Of a DNA stretch of 11,260 bases, positions 1 to 6,774 are shown one piece after another (within the stretch, counting starts at the first letter, position 1; every line of letters begins with the position of its first letter). The stretch comes from Bacteroidota bacterium (lineage in GTDB: Bacteria; Bacteroidota; Bacteroidia; Chitinophagales; Chitinophagaceae), in the NCBI GenBank assembly GCA_023436425.1, contig JAEZJD010000059.1, forward strand, positions 1-11,260, read 5' to 3'. Both the position numbers and the translations under genes were made by a program. The notes under the pieces were generated by a model. It was not told the origin of the DNA. It did not search any database and saw only the letters and a program-made list of their open reading frames with translations.

Positions 1-55
1 CACGACTGTTGTCCGGAAAGTTTTCAGGAAGTAAGTGTTTGTAATCCAGGTTCAT
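1..55 (-). CDS. N-terminus of an unidentified small Bacteroidota protein (partial)
   Basis: An ATG at 55-53 on the minus strand opens a frame that stays open to the left edge, giving 18 codons that begin MNLDYKHLLPENF. A perfect TAnnTTTG promoter box lies 4 nt upstream, which supports a real start. In many Bacteroidota the gene next to this kind of CCG-domain Fe-S protein is a short protein usually labelled 'ABC transporter ATPase', with a similar 'LLP..F' opening. That identity is from memory of synteny and is only a suggestion; 18 residues are too few to assign a function. Confidence 0.55.
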   Translation of the reverse strand, partial: MNLDYKHLLPENFPDNSR

Positions 56-59
56 TCGA

Positions 60-90
60 CAAAGGTACGCACGGTTTATTTAGACAAGTT
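60..90 (-). promoter_or_regulatory. Bacteroidota-type promoter for the left-edge gene
   Basis: Read on the minus strand, TACCTTTG (67-60) matches the -7 consensus TAnnTTTG exactly. A TTG (87-85) lies 17 nt upstream and could serve as the -33 element. Only 4 nt separate the box from the ATG at 55, so the transcript would begin at or next to the start codon. Confidence 0.6.
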
Positions 91-120
91 TTTGGAATGA
101 ATCTGCTGGAGCATTGGCGG

Positions 121-915
121 CTAAGCAATGCCATCATTTTCCAAGCTCTGCGCCACGAGTTCTGCTATGTCCATCACCTTCACATCTTCTTCCTTTTCCT
201 GTCCTTTTACACCGTCGGTCAGCATCGTGTTGCAATACGGGCACGCAGAGGCTATCACCTTTGCACCGGTGTCGATAGCTTCCTCGGCTCGGTCAAAATT
301 GATGCGTTTTTTTCCCGGCTCTTCTTCCTTAAACATTTGTGCACCGCCGGCACCGCAACAAAATCCATTTTTACCGCAGCGTTTCATTTCTGTCAGCTCT
401 ACCTGCAAAGCTTCCAATACCTTTCTTGGCGCTTCGTAGATACCATTGCCCCGCCCGAGATAACAACTATCGTGAAATGTAATTTTGGTTCCTTTAAATC
501 TACTATTATCGCTGATCCTTATTTTCCCTTCATCAATCAGCTGCTGAAGAAATGTGGTATGATGCACTACTTCATATTCGCCACCTAATTCCGGGTATTC
601 ATTTTTAAAAATATTGAAGCAATGCGGACATGTCACCACTATTTTTTTTATGCTGTAATTATTCAACGTTTGAATGTTTTGGTACGCCATCATCTGAAAG
701 AGAAATTCGTTACCGGCTCTGCGTGCAGGATCGCCTGTACACATTTCTTCTTTCCCCAAAATGGCGAAGCTGATGCCAACGTGATTGAGGATAGTGGCGA
801 AAGCTCTTGATATATTTTGTGCACGTTGATCGAAGCTTGCAACGCATCCTACCCAAAAAAGTATTTCCGGTGCTTCGCCACTTGCAAACATTTCAGACAT
901 TGAACGAACATTCAT
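121..915 (-). CDS. Cysteine-rich (CCG-domain) Fe-S oxidoreductase subunit
   Basis: The 264-aa protein has two cysteine-rich CCG-type domains, as in HdrB, GlpC and LldE. The first carries C24 (WVGCVAS), C59 (EEMCTGDPA) and C96/C99 (CPHC). The second carries C151 (HDSCYLGR), C186-C187 (CCGAGG) and C225/C228 (CPYC). Such domains bind an Fe-S cluster and pass electrons between a dehydrogenase or quinone and a partner. There is no signal peptide or membrane segment, so it is likely cytoplasmic. The N-terminus at 915 (MNVRSMSEMF) resembles the usual start of this Bacteroidota family. The usual partner, a larger 4Fe-4S protein with its own CCG domains, is not next door: a divergent ATP-grasp gene occupies that side. 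The substrate cannot be named; LldE-like or heterodisulfide-reductase-like labels would both be guesses. Confidence 0.9.
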   Translation of the reverse strand: MNVRSMSEMFASGEAPEILFWVGCVASFDQRAQNISRAFATILNHVGISFAILGKEEMCTGDPARRAGNEFLFQMMAYQNIQTLNNYSIKKIVVTCPHCFNIFKNEYPELGGEYEVVHHTTFLQQLIDEGKIRISDNSRFKGTKITFHDSCYLGRGNGIYEAPRKVLEALQVELTEMKRCGKNGFCCGAGGAQMFKEEEPGKKRINFDRAEEAIDTGAKVIASACPYCNTMLTDGVKGQEKEEDVKVMDIAELVAQSLENDGIA

Positions 916-929
916 AAAAAATGTTTGCT

Positions 930-937
930 CAAAAGTA
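930..937 (-). promoter_or_regulatory. -7 box upstream of the Fe-S protein gene
   Basis: The minus strand reads TACTTTTG, a perfect TAnnTTTG match, 14 nt before the ATG at 915. I see no convincing TTG about 17-21 nt further upstream. The 77-nt spacer 916-992 holds this box and the divergent box of the ATP-grasp gene back to back. Confidence 0.5.
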
Positions 938-979
938 AGTGATGGTACAATAGCTTCTTACCATTAGTGGTTGCACTCT

Positions 980-987
980 TATTTTTG
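980..987 (+). promoter_or_regulatory. -7 box upstream of the ATP-grasp gene
   Basis: TATTTTTG matches TAnnTTTG exactly and ends 5 nt before the GTG at 993. This spacing places transcription initiation at or near the start codon. It supports GTG as the real start, because the frame has no ATG between an in-frame TAG at 951 and codon 62. No clear -33 TTG was found at the expected distance. Confidence 0.5.
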
Positions 988-992
988 TTGCA

Positions 993-2045
993 GTGGAATG
1001 GAGAACTATTTGGGAAAAGCTCACTAATTGGGAATTGTGGCCTTTCAAGTTGCGTTATTTACCGATTATTCCCGTTTGGCTGTGGTATTGTTTTCGTGCA
1101 AGATCGTTTTGGTTTTTCACGCCTTCAAATCCCACAATCACGTTTGGCGGATTTGAAGGTGAAGGAAAAAAAGAAATGTACGAGCAATTGCCGCAAAACA
1201 CTTTCCCAAAGACGTCATATGTGCTTCCTTCCGACGATATAGAAGAAACGATTCAGCGGTTGAAAAGCGATGGTTTTACTTTTCCCTTTTGCGTGAAGCC
1301 GGACGTGGGCATGAAAGGTCTGTTGTTTAGAAAAATAGATAACGAGGAGGAGTTAAGATATTATCATAAGCATGTGCCGGTGGAATACATTGTTCAGGAT
1401 CTTGTGGAAGCCCCCCTGGAGGTAAGCGTTTTTTATTATCGTTTTCCAAACAAGAAGGCTGGTGTTATCACGGGGTTCATTCAAAAGGACCTGATGACGG
1501 TGGTGGGTGACGGAGAAAAAACTTTGCTGCAGTTAATTTCCGAACACCCTAACGCAAAACACCGTTTAGATGAAATGAAAACGAAACATGCATCGAATCT
1601 TGATAAGATTGTTGCGGAAGGGCAACAATATATTCTAACGTACGCCGCGAACCTAAATCGGGGCGCCAGGTTTACTAATCTTATGCACCTCGCAGATGAA
1701 AAGCTGACGAATATTTTTGATGTTATCAGCCGGAAAACAAGTTTCTATTACGGACGGTTTGACCTAAAGTGTGACAGCATTGAGCAATTGAAAGAAGGTA
1801 AGTTTCTTATCCTGGAATTCAACGGCAGCGGCGCTGAACCAAATCATGTTTATCATTCAAATTATTCGTGGTTTAAAGCTCTTTCCGTTTTTCTTTTTCA
1901 CTGGAAAATTCTTTTTCAAATTTCCATGTACAATCATAAGCAAGGAATAGAATTTTGGCGTTTTAAAGAAGGTTGGAATTTTTTGCAGCATGCAAAACAC
2001 CATTTTGCGTTGTTGGAAAAGTTGGATAATGAAATACTTGTGTGA
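993..2045 (+). CDS. ATP-grasp domain protein, substrate unknown
   Basis: The 350-aa protein starts with GTG; the next in-frame methionine is residue 62, too deep in the conserved region to be the start. The N-terminal 60 residues are rich in Trp and aromatic residues (WELWPFKLRYLP) and lead to FGGFEGEGKKEMY (51-63), which I recall as conserved in relatives. The ATP-grasp fold is visible as FCVKPDVGMKG (99-109, K102 as ATP-binding lysine), VQDLVEAPLEVSVF (134-147), GRFDLK (254-259, D257) and LILEFNGSGAEPNH (272-285, E275 and N277 as metal ligands). ATP-grasp enzymes join a carboxylate to an amine or thiol through an acyl phosphate. A 'D-alanine-D-alanine ligase' label would overstate the evidence. 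A hydrophobic stretch at 293-312 and the N-terminus suggest membrane association. It heads a tight run with the LysE-family gene 16 nt downstream. Confidence 0.8.
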   Translation: MEWRTIWEKLTNWELWPFKLRYLPIIPVWLWYCFRARSFWFFTPSNPTITFGGFEGEGKKEMYEQLPQNTFPKTSYVLPSDDIEETIQRLKSDGFTFPFCVKPDVGMKGLLFRKIDNEEELRYYHKHVPVEYIVQDLVEAPLEVSVFYYRFPNKKAGVITGFIQKDLMTVVGDGEKTLLQLISEHPNAKHRLDEMKTKHASNLDKIVAEGQQYILTYAANLNRGARFTNLMHLADEKLTNIFDVISRKTSFYYGRFDLKCDSIEQLKEGKFLILEFNGSGAEPNHVYHSNYSWFKALSVFLFHWKILFQISMYNHKQGIEFWRFKEGWNFLQHAKHHFALLEKLDNEILV

Positions 2046-2061
2046 AGTGTAAATACTAAAC

Positions 2062-2769
2062 ATGCCTAAGCATTTACGAACATTTGCATGGGGGATGATC
2101 ATTAGTTTCCTCGGTTCACTGCCGCTGGGAACATTGAATGTAGCTGCTATGCAAATAGCAATTACAGATGGTTTGCATCCGGCTATATTATTTTCGATCG
2201 GGTGTTTGTTGGTTGAAATTGTTTACGTGCGGCTGTCGCTCATTGCTATGGATTGGGTGCGTAAACAGCACAAAATCTTTAAGATGCTCGAGTGGCTGAC
2301 TGTGCTCATTGTCGCGGCACTTGCTGCGTCAAGTTTTTATGCTGCACTTCATCCGTATGTAAATAAAAATGTCATTCTAAGCAGCACCTTAAATCGCTTT
2401 ATACTTGGTGTACTTATGAGTGCAGTAAACCCCGTTCAAATTCCATTTTGGTTCGGCTGGAGCACGGTGTTGTTTTCAAAAAAAATTCTGATTCCGCAAA
2501 GCAGCTATTACAATATCTACATCCTTGGAATCGGGTTGGGAACAGCGTTTGCGAGCTGTATTTTTGTTTTCGGAGGTCGTTTTGTTGGTGAGAAGATCAG
2601 CAGCAATCAAAATATTTTAAACTGGGTAATAGGAGGCATTTTTGCCCTCACTGCGGTCATTCAATTGTGGCGGATTATGAAGAAAAAAGATGCACATCAT
2701 ACACTCGAACACCCTGAAGAGTTGACCCAAAAGCTGGAGAAGCAGATTGAAAGATTAGACAATGAATAA
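2062..2769 (+). CDS. LysE/RhtB-family membrane transporter
   Basis: The 235-aa protein has about six hydrophobic segments (roughly 8-30, 40-62, 74-96, 112-137, 150-172 and 185-205) and a hydrophilic, charged tail from 206. The first segment contains GSLPLGTLNVAAMQIAITDG, the Bacteroidota form of the LysE N-terminal signature, and SAVNPVQIPFWFGW (120-133) matches the family's conserved Asn-Pro in the middle of the protein. LysE-family proteins export amino acids or similar small molecules from the cytoplasm; the substrate here is unknown. It lies 16 nt behind the ATP-grasp gene and 14 nt ahead of the DinB gene, so co-transcription is likely. Export of the ATP-grasp product is possible but is inference. 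Confidence 0.8.
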   Translation: MPKHLRTFAWGMIISFLGSLPLGTLNVAAMQIAITDGLHPAILFSIGCLLVEIVYVRLSLIAMDWVRKQHKIFKMLEWLTVLIVAALAASSFYAALHPYVNKNVILSSTLNRFILGVLMSAVNPVQIPFWFGWSTVLFSKKILIPQSSYYNIYILGIGLGTAFASCIFVFGGRFVGEKISSNQNILNWVIGGIFALTAVIQLWRIMKKKDAHHTLEHPEELTQKLEKQIERLDNE

Positions 2770-2783
2770 AAAAATATTACTCC

Positions 2784-3278
2784 ATGATTAAAGAAGCACT
2801 CTTTGCTGAATTAAAACACGAAGCAGCATCTACAAAAAAGCTGCTGGCATTGGTACCGGACGAAAGACTTGACTGGAAGCCCCATGAAAAATCAATGGCA
2901 CTTGGAAGAATTGCAACGCACATTGCGGAAATTCCCAGTTACCTGACCTGGATATTGTCGGCTCCTGAAATGGATTTTGCGTCCAGAAAATACCAACCGC
3001 ATGTTTCTATTTCAAGAGAGGAGCTGTTGCAAATCTTTGAAGAAAAATTGCAAGTGGGATCAGATGCATTGGAAAAATCATCGGATGAGGAGATGATAAA
3101 GCCGTGGACCTTAAGAAGGGGAGAGCACATCATTTTTACACTACAGAAAACTGCAGCCATTCGTTCGCTGGTGATGAATCATTTGGTGCATCATCGTGGG
3201 CAGCTTTCTGTTTACCTGCGGTTACTGGATATTCCTATTCCCGGCATGTACGGACCCAGCGCAGATTTTCCGATGTGA
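2784..3278 (+). CDS. DinB-family protein
   Basis: This 164-aa protein has the DinB/YfiT-like four-helix layout. It shows H46 in ATHIAE and H133/H137 in NHLVHHRGQLSVYLR, the usual three-histidine metal site with the strongly conserved C-terminal HHRGQ motif. Family members bind a divalent metal; some are thiol-dependent transferases (bacillithiol, mycothiol), while most have no known reaction. Despite the name, there is no link to DNA polymerase IV. It is the third gene of the ATP-grasp/LysE run. Its TGA ends at 3278, one base before the end of the convergent membrane-protein gene, leaving no room for a private terminator. Confidence 0.85.
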   Translation: MIKEALFAELKHEAASTKKLLALVPDERLDWKPHEKSMALGRIATHIAEIPSYLTWILSAPEMDFASRKYQPHVSISREELLQIFEEKLQVGSDALEKSSDEEMIKPWTLRRGEHIIFTLQKTAAIRSLVMNHLVHHRGQLSVYLRLLDIPIPGMYGPSADFPM

Positions 3279-3279
3279 T

Positions 3280-3798
3280 TTAATGTGTGCTCAAATACTG
3301 GTTTTTCCTGCTCCTCAAAATTCTGTCAAACAGCATCAGTACTAAAACCACGTTGAGCATCATAAAAACGTTGACGTATGCATTGTTAAACATCTGGCTG
3401 TAGTCAACGGCGGTGAAATCAATTCCTAAGCTGCTTTTTGATGAACCGGCATTCCAGTTGATCTGACTGAAGCCGTAGACAACGAAGGAAACAATAACAG
3501 TGATGAAGAACGCAGCTATTCCATAAATGATTTTGTTGTTGATGTATTGTTTTGCTGCCGGTGTGATTTGATATTTCGCGATTTCCTCCATCACGTTTTT
3601 TGTAAACCTAAGCGACGGCTGCTCAAGTTCCGAAGTGTGAAGAATTTCATTGAGCTCCAGGAGATGTTTGTATTGTTCGCGCCATTCAGCATTTTCTGCA
3701 ATCAGCTTTTCGATAGCTGATTTTTCATCAGCTGCGGAAGTTCCATCAATGTACTCCCACAACCTTTTTTCCATGGACGTTTGTTCAAATTCGTTCAT
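3280..3798 (-). CDS. Candidate anti-sigma factor, two-TM membrane protein without zinc motif
   Basis: The 172-aa protein follows the ECF sigma gene by 15 nt on the same strand, the classic position of a cognate anti-sigma factor. The N-terminal cytoplasmic part (1-85) is helical and charged, with the opening LWEYIDGTSAADEKSAIEKL typical of anti-sigma domains (a short 'W.YIDG' helix, then a helix beginning near AEWREQY). It contains no cysteine at all, so the zinc-binding HxxxCxxC motif of ZAS-type anti-sigma factors is absent. Two hydrophobic segments lie at about 90-110 and 140-160, separated by a roughly 30-residue loop that would be periplasmic, and the short C-terminal tail is basic. The role is inferred from gene order and topology. 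It could also be an uncharacterised membrane protein co-transcribed with the sigma factor. Confidence 0.7.
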   Translation of the reverse strand: MNEFEQTSMEKRLWEYIDGTSAADEKSAIEKLIAENAEWREQYKHLLELNEILHTSELEQPSLRFTKNVMEEIAKYQITPAAKQYINNKIIYGIAAFFITVIVSFVVYGFSQINWNAGSSKSSLGIDFTAVDYSQMFNNAYVNVFMMLNVVLVLMLFDRILRSRKNQYLSTH

Positions 3799-3813
3799 AA
3801 ATTAAATTTTATG

Positions 3814-4398
3814 TCAATTGACAATATCCTTTACTTCCTGGCTGAAGTGCGTCAGCATCTTTTCTCTTAATCGTCCGCGGGCCCGATGCAATTGCACTTT
3901 AACGGCATTGGGTTCTTTCCCCAAGATCACTGCAATCTCCTCCAGCGTTTGGTCACCTTTATAAAACAGCATGAGCACTTGTGCGTCATCGGGGTTGAGT
4001 AAACGAATGGCGTTATTCACCATGTTCACTTTACTCTTTTGTTCCACCTGGTCGGCGCTCATGCCACTGTCGGCGCTGGCCGCCACGGCAAAGATTTTCT
4101 CGTTATCCAGCGAGTGCACATCAACTTTTTTCTTTCTCAAAAAAGTGAGGCTGCTGGTTGTGGCAATCGTGTACAGCCAGGTACTAAACTTCGATGCACC
4201 TTTAAAATCGGACAAAGAACGATAAGCTTTCACAAACACATCCTGCGCCACCTCTTCGGCGTCTTCTCTGCTTTTTACATACCGAAGAACAATCGTGAAC
4301 ACAAAATTCTGATACTTCTCCACCAGCGTCGAGTACGCATTTTCATTGCCTGTCAACACCATGTGGATGATGTCAGTATCACTGAAATTTGTGTGCAT
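3814..4398 (-). CDS. ECF-type RNA polymerase sigma factor
   Basis: The protein is 194 aa from the ATG at 4398 (MHTNFSDTDI). Region 2 is clear: YQNFVFTIVLRYVKSREDAEEVAQDVFVKAY (29-59), then FKGASKFSTWLYTIATT (65-81). After a linker comes region 4, with LNPDDAQVLMLFYKGDQTLEEIAVIL and a helix-turn-helix ending in AVKVQLHRARGRLRE (165-179). It directs core RNA polymerase to a dedicated promoter set. The frame is open upstream to an ATG at 4476, but that would lie upstream of a perfect -7 box at 4450-4443 and adds 26 unconserved-looking residues, so 4398 is preferred. It is followed at 15 nt by the candidate anti-sigma gene and is divergent from exbB. Confidence 0.92.
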   Translation of the reverse strand: MHTNFSDTDIIHMVLTGNENAYSTLVEKYQNFVFTIVLRYVKSREDAEEVAQDVFVKAYRSLSDFKGASKFSTWLYTIATTSSLTFLRKKKVDVHSLDNEKIFAVAASADSGMSADQVEQKSKVNMVNNAIRLLNPDDAQVLMLFYKGDQTLEEIAVILGKEPNAVKVQLHRARGRLREKMLTHFSQEVKDIVN

Positions 4399-4442
4399 CC
4401 GATTATTTGACCCGTTTTTTTGCTTAGAGGTTACAGCAGAAA

Positions 4443-4478
4443 CAAAATTAGACTGTTTTGAAGGTGTGTAGAGCAAAA
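4443..4478 (-). promoter_or_regulatory. Promoter of the sigma/anti-sigma operon
   Basis: On the minus strand TAATTTTG (4450-4443) matches the -7 consensus exactly. TTTTG (4478-4474) lies 23 nt upstream, somewhat further than is usual for a -33 element. Initiation would be near 4437, giving a leader of about 38 nt before the ATG at 4398. The box lies inside the longer open frame that begins at 4476, which argues against that longer start. Confidence 0.5.
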
Positions 4479-4601
4479 GTTCACATCATCGAAAGCAATG
4501 GAGAATGCATTTGATGTAAGTACCGTTAAATAAGTTCCAAAAGTTTCCCCTTTTTTTGCACAGCAAAATATTTTGGATAACCGCTCGTTTAGGGCTTTAA
4601 T

Positions 4602-4609
4602 TACATTTA
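4602..4609 (+). promoter_or_regulatory. Probable -7 box for exbB
   Basis: TACATTTA matches TAnnTTTG except at the last base and ends 15 nt before the exbB ATG. No -33 TTG at good spacing was found; TTTTG at 4571-4575 is 26 nt away. The identical octamer precedes the secreted-protein gene at 10417. Confidence 0.35.
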
Positions 4610-4624
4610 CAAAAACACTGTTTT

Positions 4625-5311
4625 ATGTTCCACCTGCTTCAAATTGATTCCAGCCAACTAACTGCCGCCACTACAGCTGCTGCCGAGGAAAAAGGAATCA
4701 GTTTAGGTCAAATGCTTACAATGGGTGGGTGGCTGATGGTGCCGTTAGTCATCTTATTTCTCATCACAATTTTTGTTTTTTTCGAACGTGCAATCGCCAT
4801 TCGCCGCGCCTCCAAAATCGAGGGCAACTTCATGAACATTATTCGCGATCACATTGTAAACGGCAATGTCACAGCAGCAAGAAGCTTCGCAAAAAACACC
4901 ATAAATCCTGTGGCCCGAATCATTGACAAGGGCATTCAGCGGATTGGAAAGCCAATCGATAGCATTGAAAAAAGCATGGAAAATGTCGGCAAGCTTGAGT
5001 TGTATAATCTTGAGCGGAATCTGTCGATACTTTCACTCATTGCCGGTATAGCGCCGATGTTTGGATTTCTCGGCACCATCTTCGGAATGTTTCAGCTGTT
5101 TTACAATCTTGCATCTACCGGCGACTTTACTATTCAAACAATGGCGCAGGGTATTTACACCAAAATGATAACGTCTGCCACAGGTTTGATCATTGGTTTA
5201 CTTGCTTATGTTGCACACAATTATTTAAGCACGCAGGTTGATAAAACTGCTTATAAAATGGAAGCTTCCAGTGCGGAATTCGTAGACATTTTGCAGGAGC
5301 CGACGAGGTAG
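4625..5311 (+). CDS. exbB: ExbB/TolQ/MotA-family proton channel protein
   Basis: The 228-aa inner-membrane protein has the family layout. An N-terminal hydrophilic stretch is followed by TM1 (about 35-54, GGWLMVPLVILFLITIFVFF), a cytoplasmic domain (about 55-132), and TM2 and TM3 (about 133-160 and 176-198). The strongest signature is LSLIAGIAPMFGFLGTIFGM (136-155), then MITSATGLIIGLLAYVAHNY (181-200), whose polar Thr/Ser residues line the proton path. With ExbD it forms the motor that uses proton motive force to energise TonB or a Tol-type protein at the outer membrane. exbD follows on the same strand after a 142-nt spacer. TolQ is the main alternative; no tonB, tolA, tolB or pal is present in the window to decide. 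Confidence 0.9.
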   Translation: MFHLLQIDSSQLTAATTAAAEEKGISLGQMLTMGGWLMVPLVILFLITIFVFFERAIAIRRASKIEGNFMNIIRDHIVNGNVTAARSFAKNTINPVARIIDKGIQRIGKPIDSIEKSMENVGKLELYNLERNLSILSLIAGIAPMFGFLGTIFGMFQLFYNLASTGDFTIQTMAQGIYTKMITSATGLIIGLLAYVAHNYLSTQVDKTAYKMEASSAEFVDILQEPTR

Positions 5312-5453
5312 TTTGTAGCTTAAAGTCTGAAGTTGAAATTATGTTGGAACCAACTGTAGAAACATTATTCAGCGTCGTTGCGTCGCACTCTTGTACGTTC
5401 TGTTCGCTACGCAGCATTTCAAAAAATTCTCCGTTAGGGGATGGGGGCTAAAA
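5312..5453 (+). repeat. exbB-exbD spacer with stem-loop, possible dispersed intergenic repeat
   Basis: The 142-nt gap is unusually long inside what should be one operon. It contains an imperfect hairpin: GTTGCGTCGC (5377-5386) pairs with GCTACGCAGC (5406-5415), with one mismatch and one G-T wobble and a 19-nt loop. A G-rich stretch (TTAGGGGATGGGGGC, 5435-5449) lies just before the exbD start. A 36-codon ORF (5341-5451) spans most of the spacer, but it is Ser- and Cys-rich, has no recognisable domain, and its composition fits repeat sequence read by chance. The hairpin and G-run resemble dispersed intergenic elements seen in Bacteroidota. No second copy is present in this window, so the repeat status is inference. 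Confidence 0.35.
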
Positions 5454-5852
5454 ATGAACATCAGAAGAAAATTAAGAGCTCATACCGAGATTCACACAGG
5501 ACCGTTGAATGATATTCTTTTCATTCTCTTGTTGTTTTTTCTTATAGCGTCTACATTAGCTAATCCGAATCTTGTTCGTGTAAACAATCCCCGCGGATCT
5601 AAGGACACGAAAGCACGGCAAAACATTATCGTCAGCATTGACAAAAACCAGCAGTTTTACATTGGGCAAGCACCCGTGCCGGCAGCAAATGTGGACACAC
5701 TTTTAACTGAGGCGATCAACAAGGCCAAACTGTCTGTAGACACGCCGTCAGTTGTTGTAAATGCCGATACCGGCTCTTATTATGGAGAAGTGTTTCGCGT
5801 AATGCGTATTGCAAAACGGAATGGTGCTAAAGTTGCTGCGCTCGTGAAGTGA
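5454..5852 (+). CDS. exbD: ExbD/TolR-family proton channel subunit
   Basis: The protein is 132 aa from the ATG at 5454. The frame extends upstream to 5391, but the extra 21 codons come from the hairpin-bearing spacer and the ExbD N-terminus MNIRRKLRAHTEIHTGPLND is complete without them. The single TM helix is about 20-37. LND with D20 at its start is the conserved aspartate that carries protons in ExbD/TolR. Residues 40-132 form the periplasmic domain (IVVSIDKNQQFYI... VVVNADTGSYYGEVFRVM). It works with ExbB upstream to energise TonB-dependent or Tol-dependent outer-membrane processes. The gene ends 21 nt from the convergent prmC end, with no obvious terminator hairpin between. Confidence 0.88.
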   Translation: MNIRRKLRAHTEIHTGPLNDILFILLLFFLIASTLANPNLVRVNNPRGSKDTKARQNIIVSIDKNQQFYIGQAPVPAANVDTLLTEAINKAKLSVDTPSVVVNADTGSYYGEVFRVMRIAKRNGAKVAALVK

Positions 5853-5873
5853 ATTTGCAGCGCAATTACCAGA

Positions 5874-6770
5874 TCATAGTTTCGTCGCTTTCACCATTCT
5901 TTCCTTGCCTTGCATATCGGTTCTCAATTCTACAAAGAAGTTTGCATTCGAAAATAATTGCTTCACTTCCGTACCGAGACTTTCATGGATTTCCATGTAA
6001 ATGATACCGTTTTCATACAACCTGTGTTCGCCAAAAGCGATCAACGCTTTGTAGAAAATCAATGGATCCTCGTCGGGAACGAACAAAGCCACATGCGGTT
6101 CATGATCCACCACATTTCTTTGCATGTGCGTCATTTCTCTCTTCGAAACGTACGGAGGATTGCTGACGACAATGTCTACAGTTGGCAGAGACTTTTGCTC
6201 CGACATATTCAAAAAGTCAACTCCTTGAAAATCCACCCTGATGTTGAGTGCCGATCCATTTCGGCGGGCGACGTTCAAAGCTTTTTCACTTACATCGCAG
6301 CCCCAAACTTCTGCCCGTGGCATTTCATTCTTCAACGCCAGCGCAATGCAGCCGCTGCCTGTACCTACATCAAGTATTTTCAAGGTTTTTGTTTTATCTG
6401 CCTGACCTGGTAATTGTTCAAACACATCAAAGTGAAGCGCAGCTACATCGTCCACAATCCAACGAACCAGTTCTTCGGTCTCCGGCCGCGGAATTAATAC
6501 GGAAGGATCAACGAAAAATTCCAGTCCGAAAAACCAGGCTTTTCCAATCACATACTGCACCGGTTCGTGTTGTCGCAGCCGCAGCACGTATTCATTTAAT
6601 TTGAGTTGTTGGTCATCGGCGAGTGCATCATTTTTTCGAAGCAGGAGATCTGATCTTGAAAAACCCGTAATATTCTCCAGTAGCATTGAAGCTATCACGG
6701 AAGCTTCACCATCTGAATAAATTTCCCTTAGGTGATCCCGAAAATGCCTCTCAGCTGCACTGATTTTCAT
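5874..6770 (-). CDS. prmC: Peptide chain release factor N5-glutamine methyltransferase
   Basis: The 298-aa protein has the two-part PrmC layout. The N-terminal helical domain (1-85) carries HEPVQYVIGKAWFFGLEF (68-85) and leads to VLIPRPETEEL (91-101), the release-factor binding signature. The Rossmann methyltransferase domain has the SAM loop ILDVGTGSGCIALAL (132-146) and the catalytic NPPY (204-207). The enzyme methylates the glutamine of the GGQ motif in RF1 and RF2, which is needed for efficient translation termination. The family length (about 280-300 aa) fits. A perfect -7 box ends 4 nt before the ATG. It is divergent from ribD, with about 37 nt between the two preferred starts. Confidence 0.95.
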   Translation of the reverse strand: MKISAAERHFRDHLREIYSDGEASVIASMLLENITGFSRSDLLLRKNDALADDQQLKLNEYVLRLRQHEPVQYVIGKAWFFGLEFFVDPSVLIPRPETEELVRWIVDDVAALHFDVFEQLPGQADKTKTLKILDVGTGSGCIALALKNEMPRAEVWGCDVSEKALNVARRNGSALNIRVDFQGVDFLNMSEQKSLPTVDIVVSNPPYVSKREMTHMQRNVVDHEPHVALFVPDEDPLIFYKALIAFGEHRLYENGIIYMEIHESLGTEVKQLFSNANFFVELRTDMQGKERMVKATKL

Positions 6771-6774
6771 AATT

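Noticed and set aside
97..588. Plus-strand open frames opposite the Fe-S gene
   Set aside because: They have no family likeness and overlap a well-supported minus-strand gene; they are shadow frames.
4396..4476. Longer sigma-factor start at 4476
   Set aside because: The extra 26 residues lie upstream of a perfect -7 promoter box at 4450-4443 and have no family likeness; 4398 (MHTNFSDTDI) is preferred.
4477..4624. Search for a regulatory motif in the sigma/exbB divergent spacer
   Set aside because: Beyond the -7 candidates, only an AT-rich tract and a poly-T run at 4549-4558 are visible; nothing repeated or palindromic stands out.
5391..5453. Longer exbD start at 5391
   Set aside because: The 21 extra codons come from the hairpin-bearing spacer; MNIRRKLRAH at 5454 is a complete ExbD N-terminus.
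5853..5873. Possible bidirectional terminator between exbD and prmC
   Set aside because: Only a 4-bp stem (TTGC/GCAA) with no T-run; too weak.
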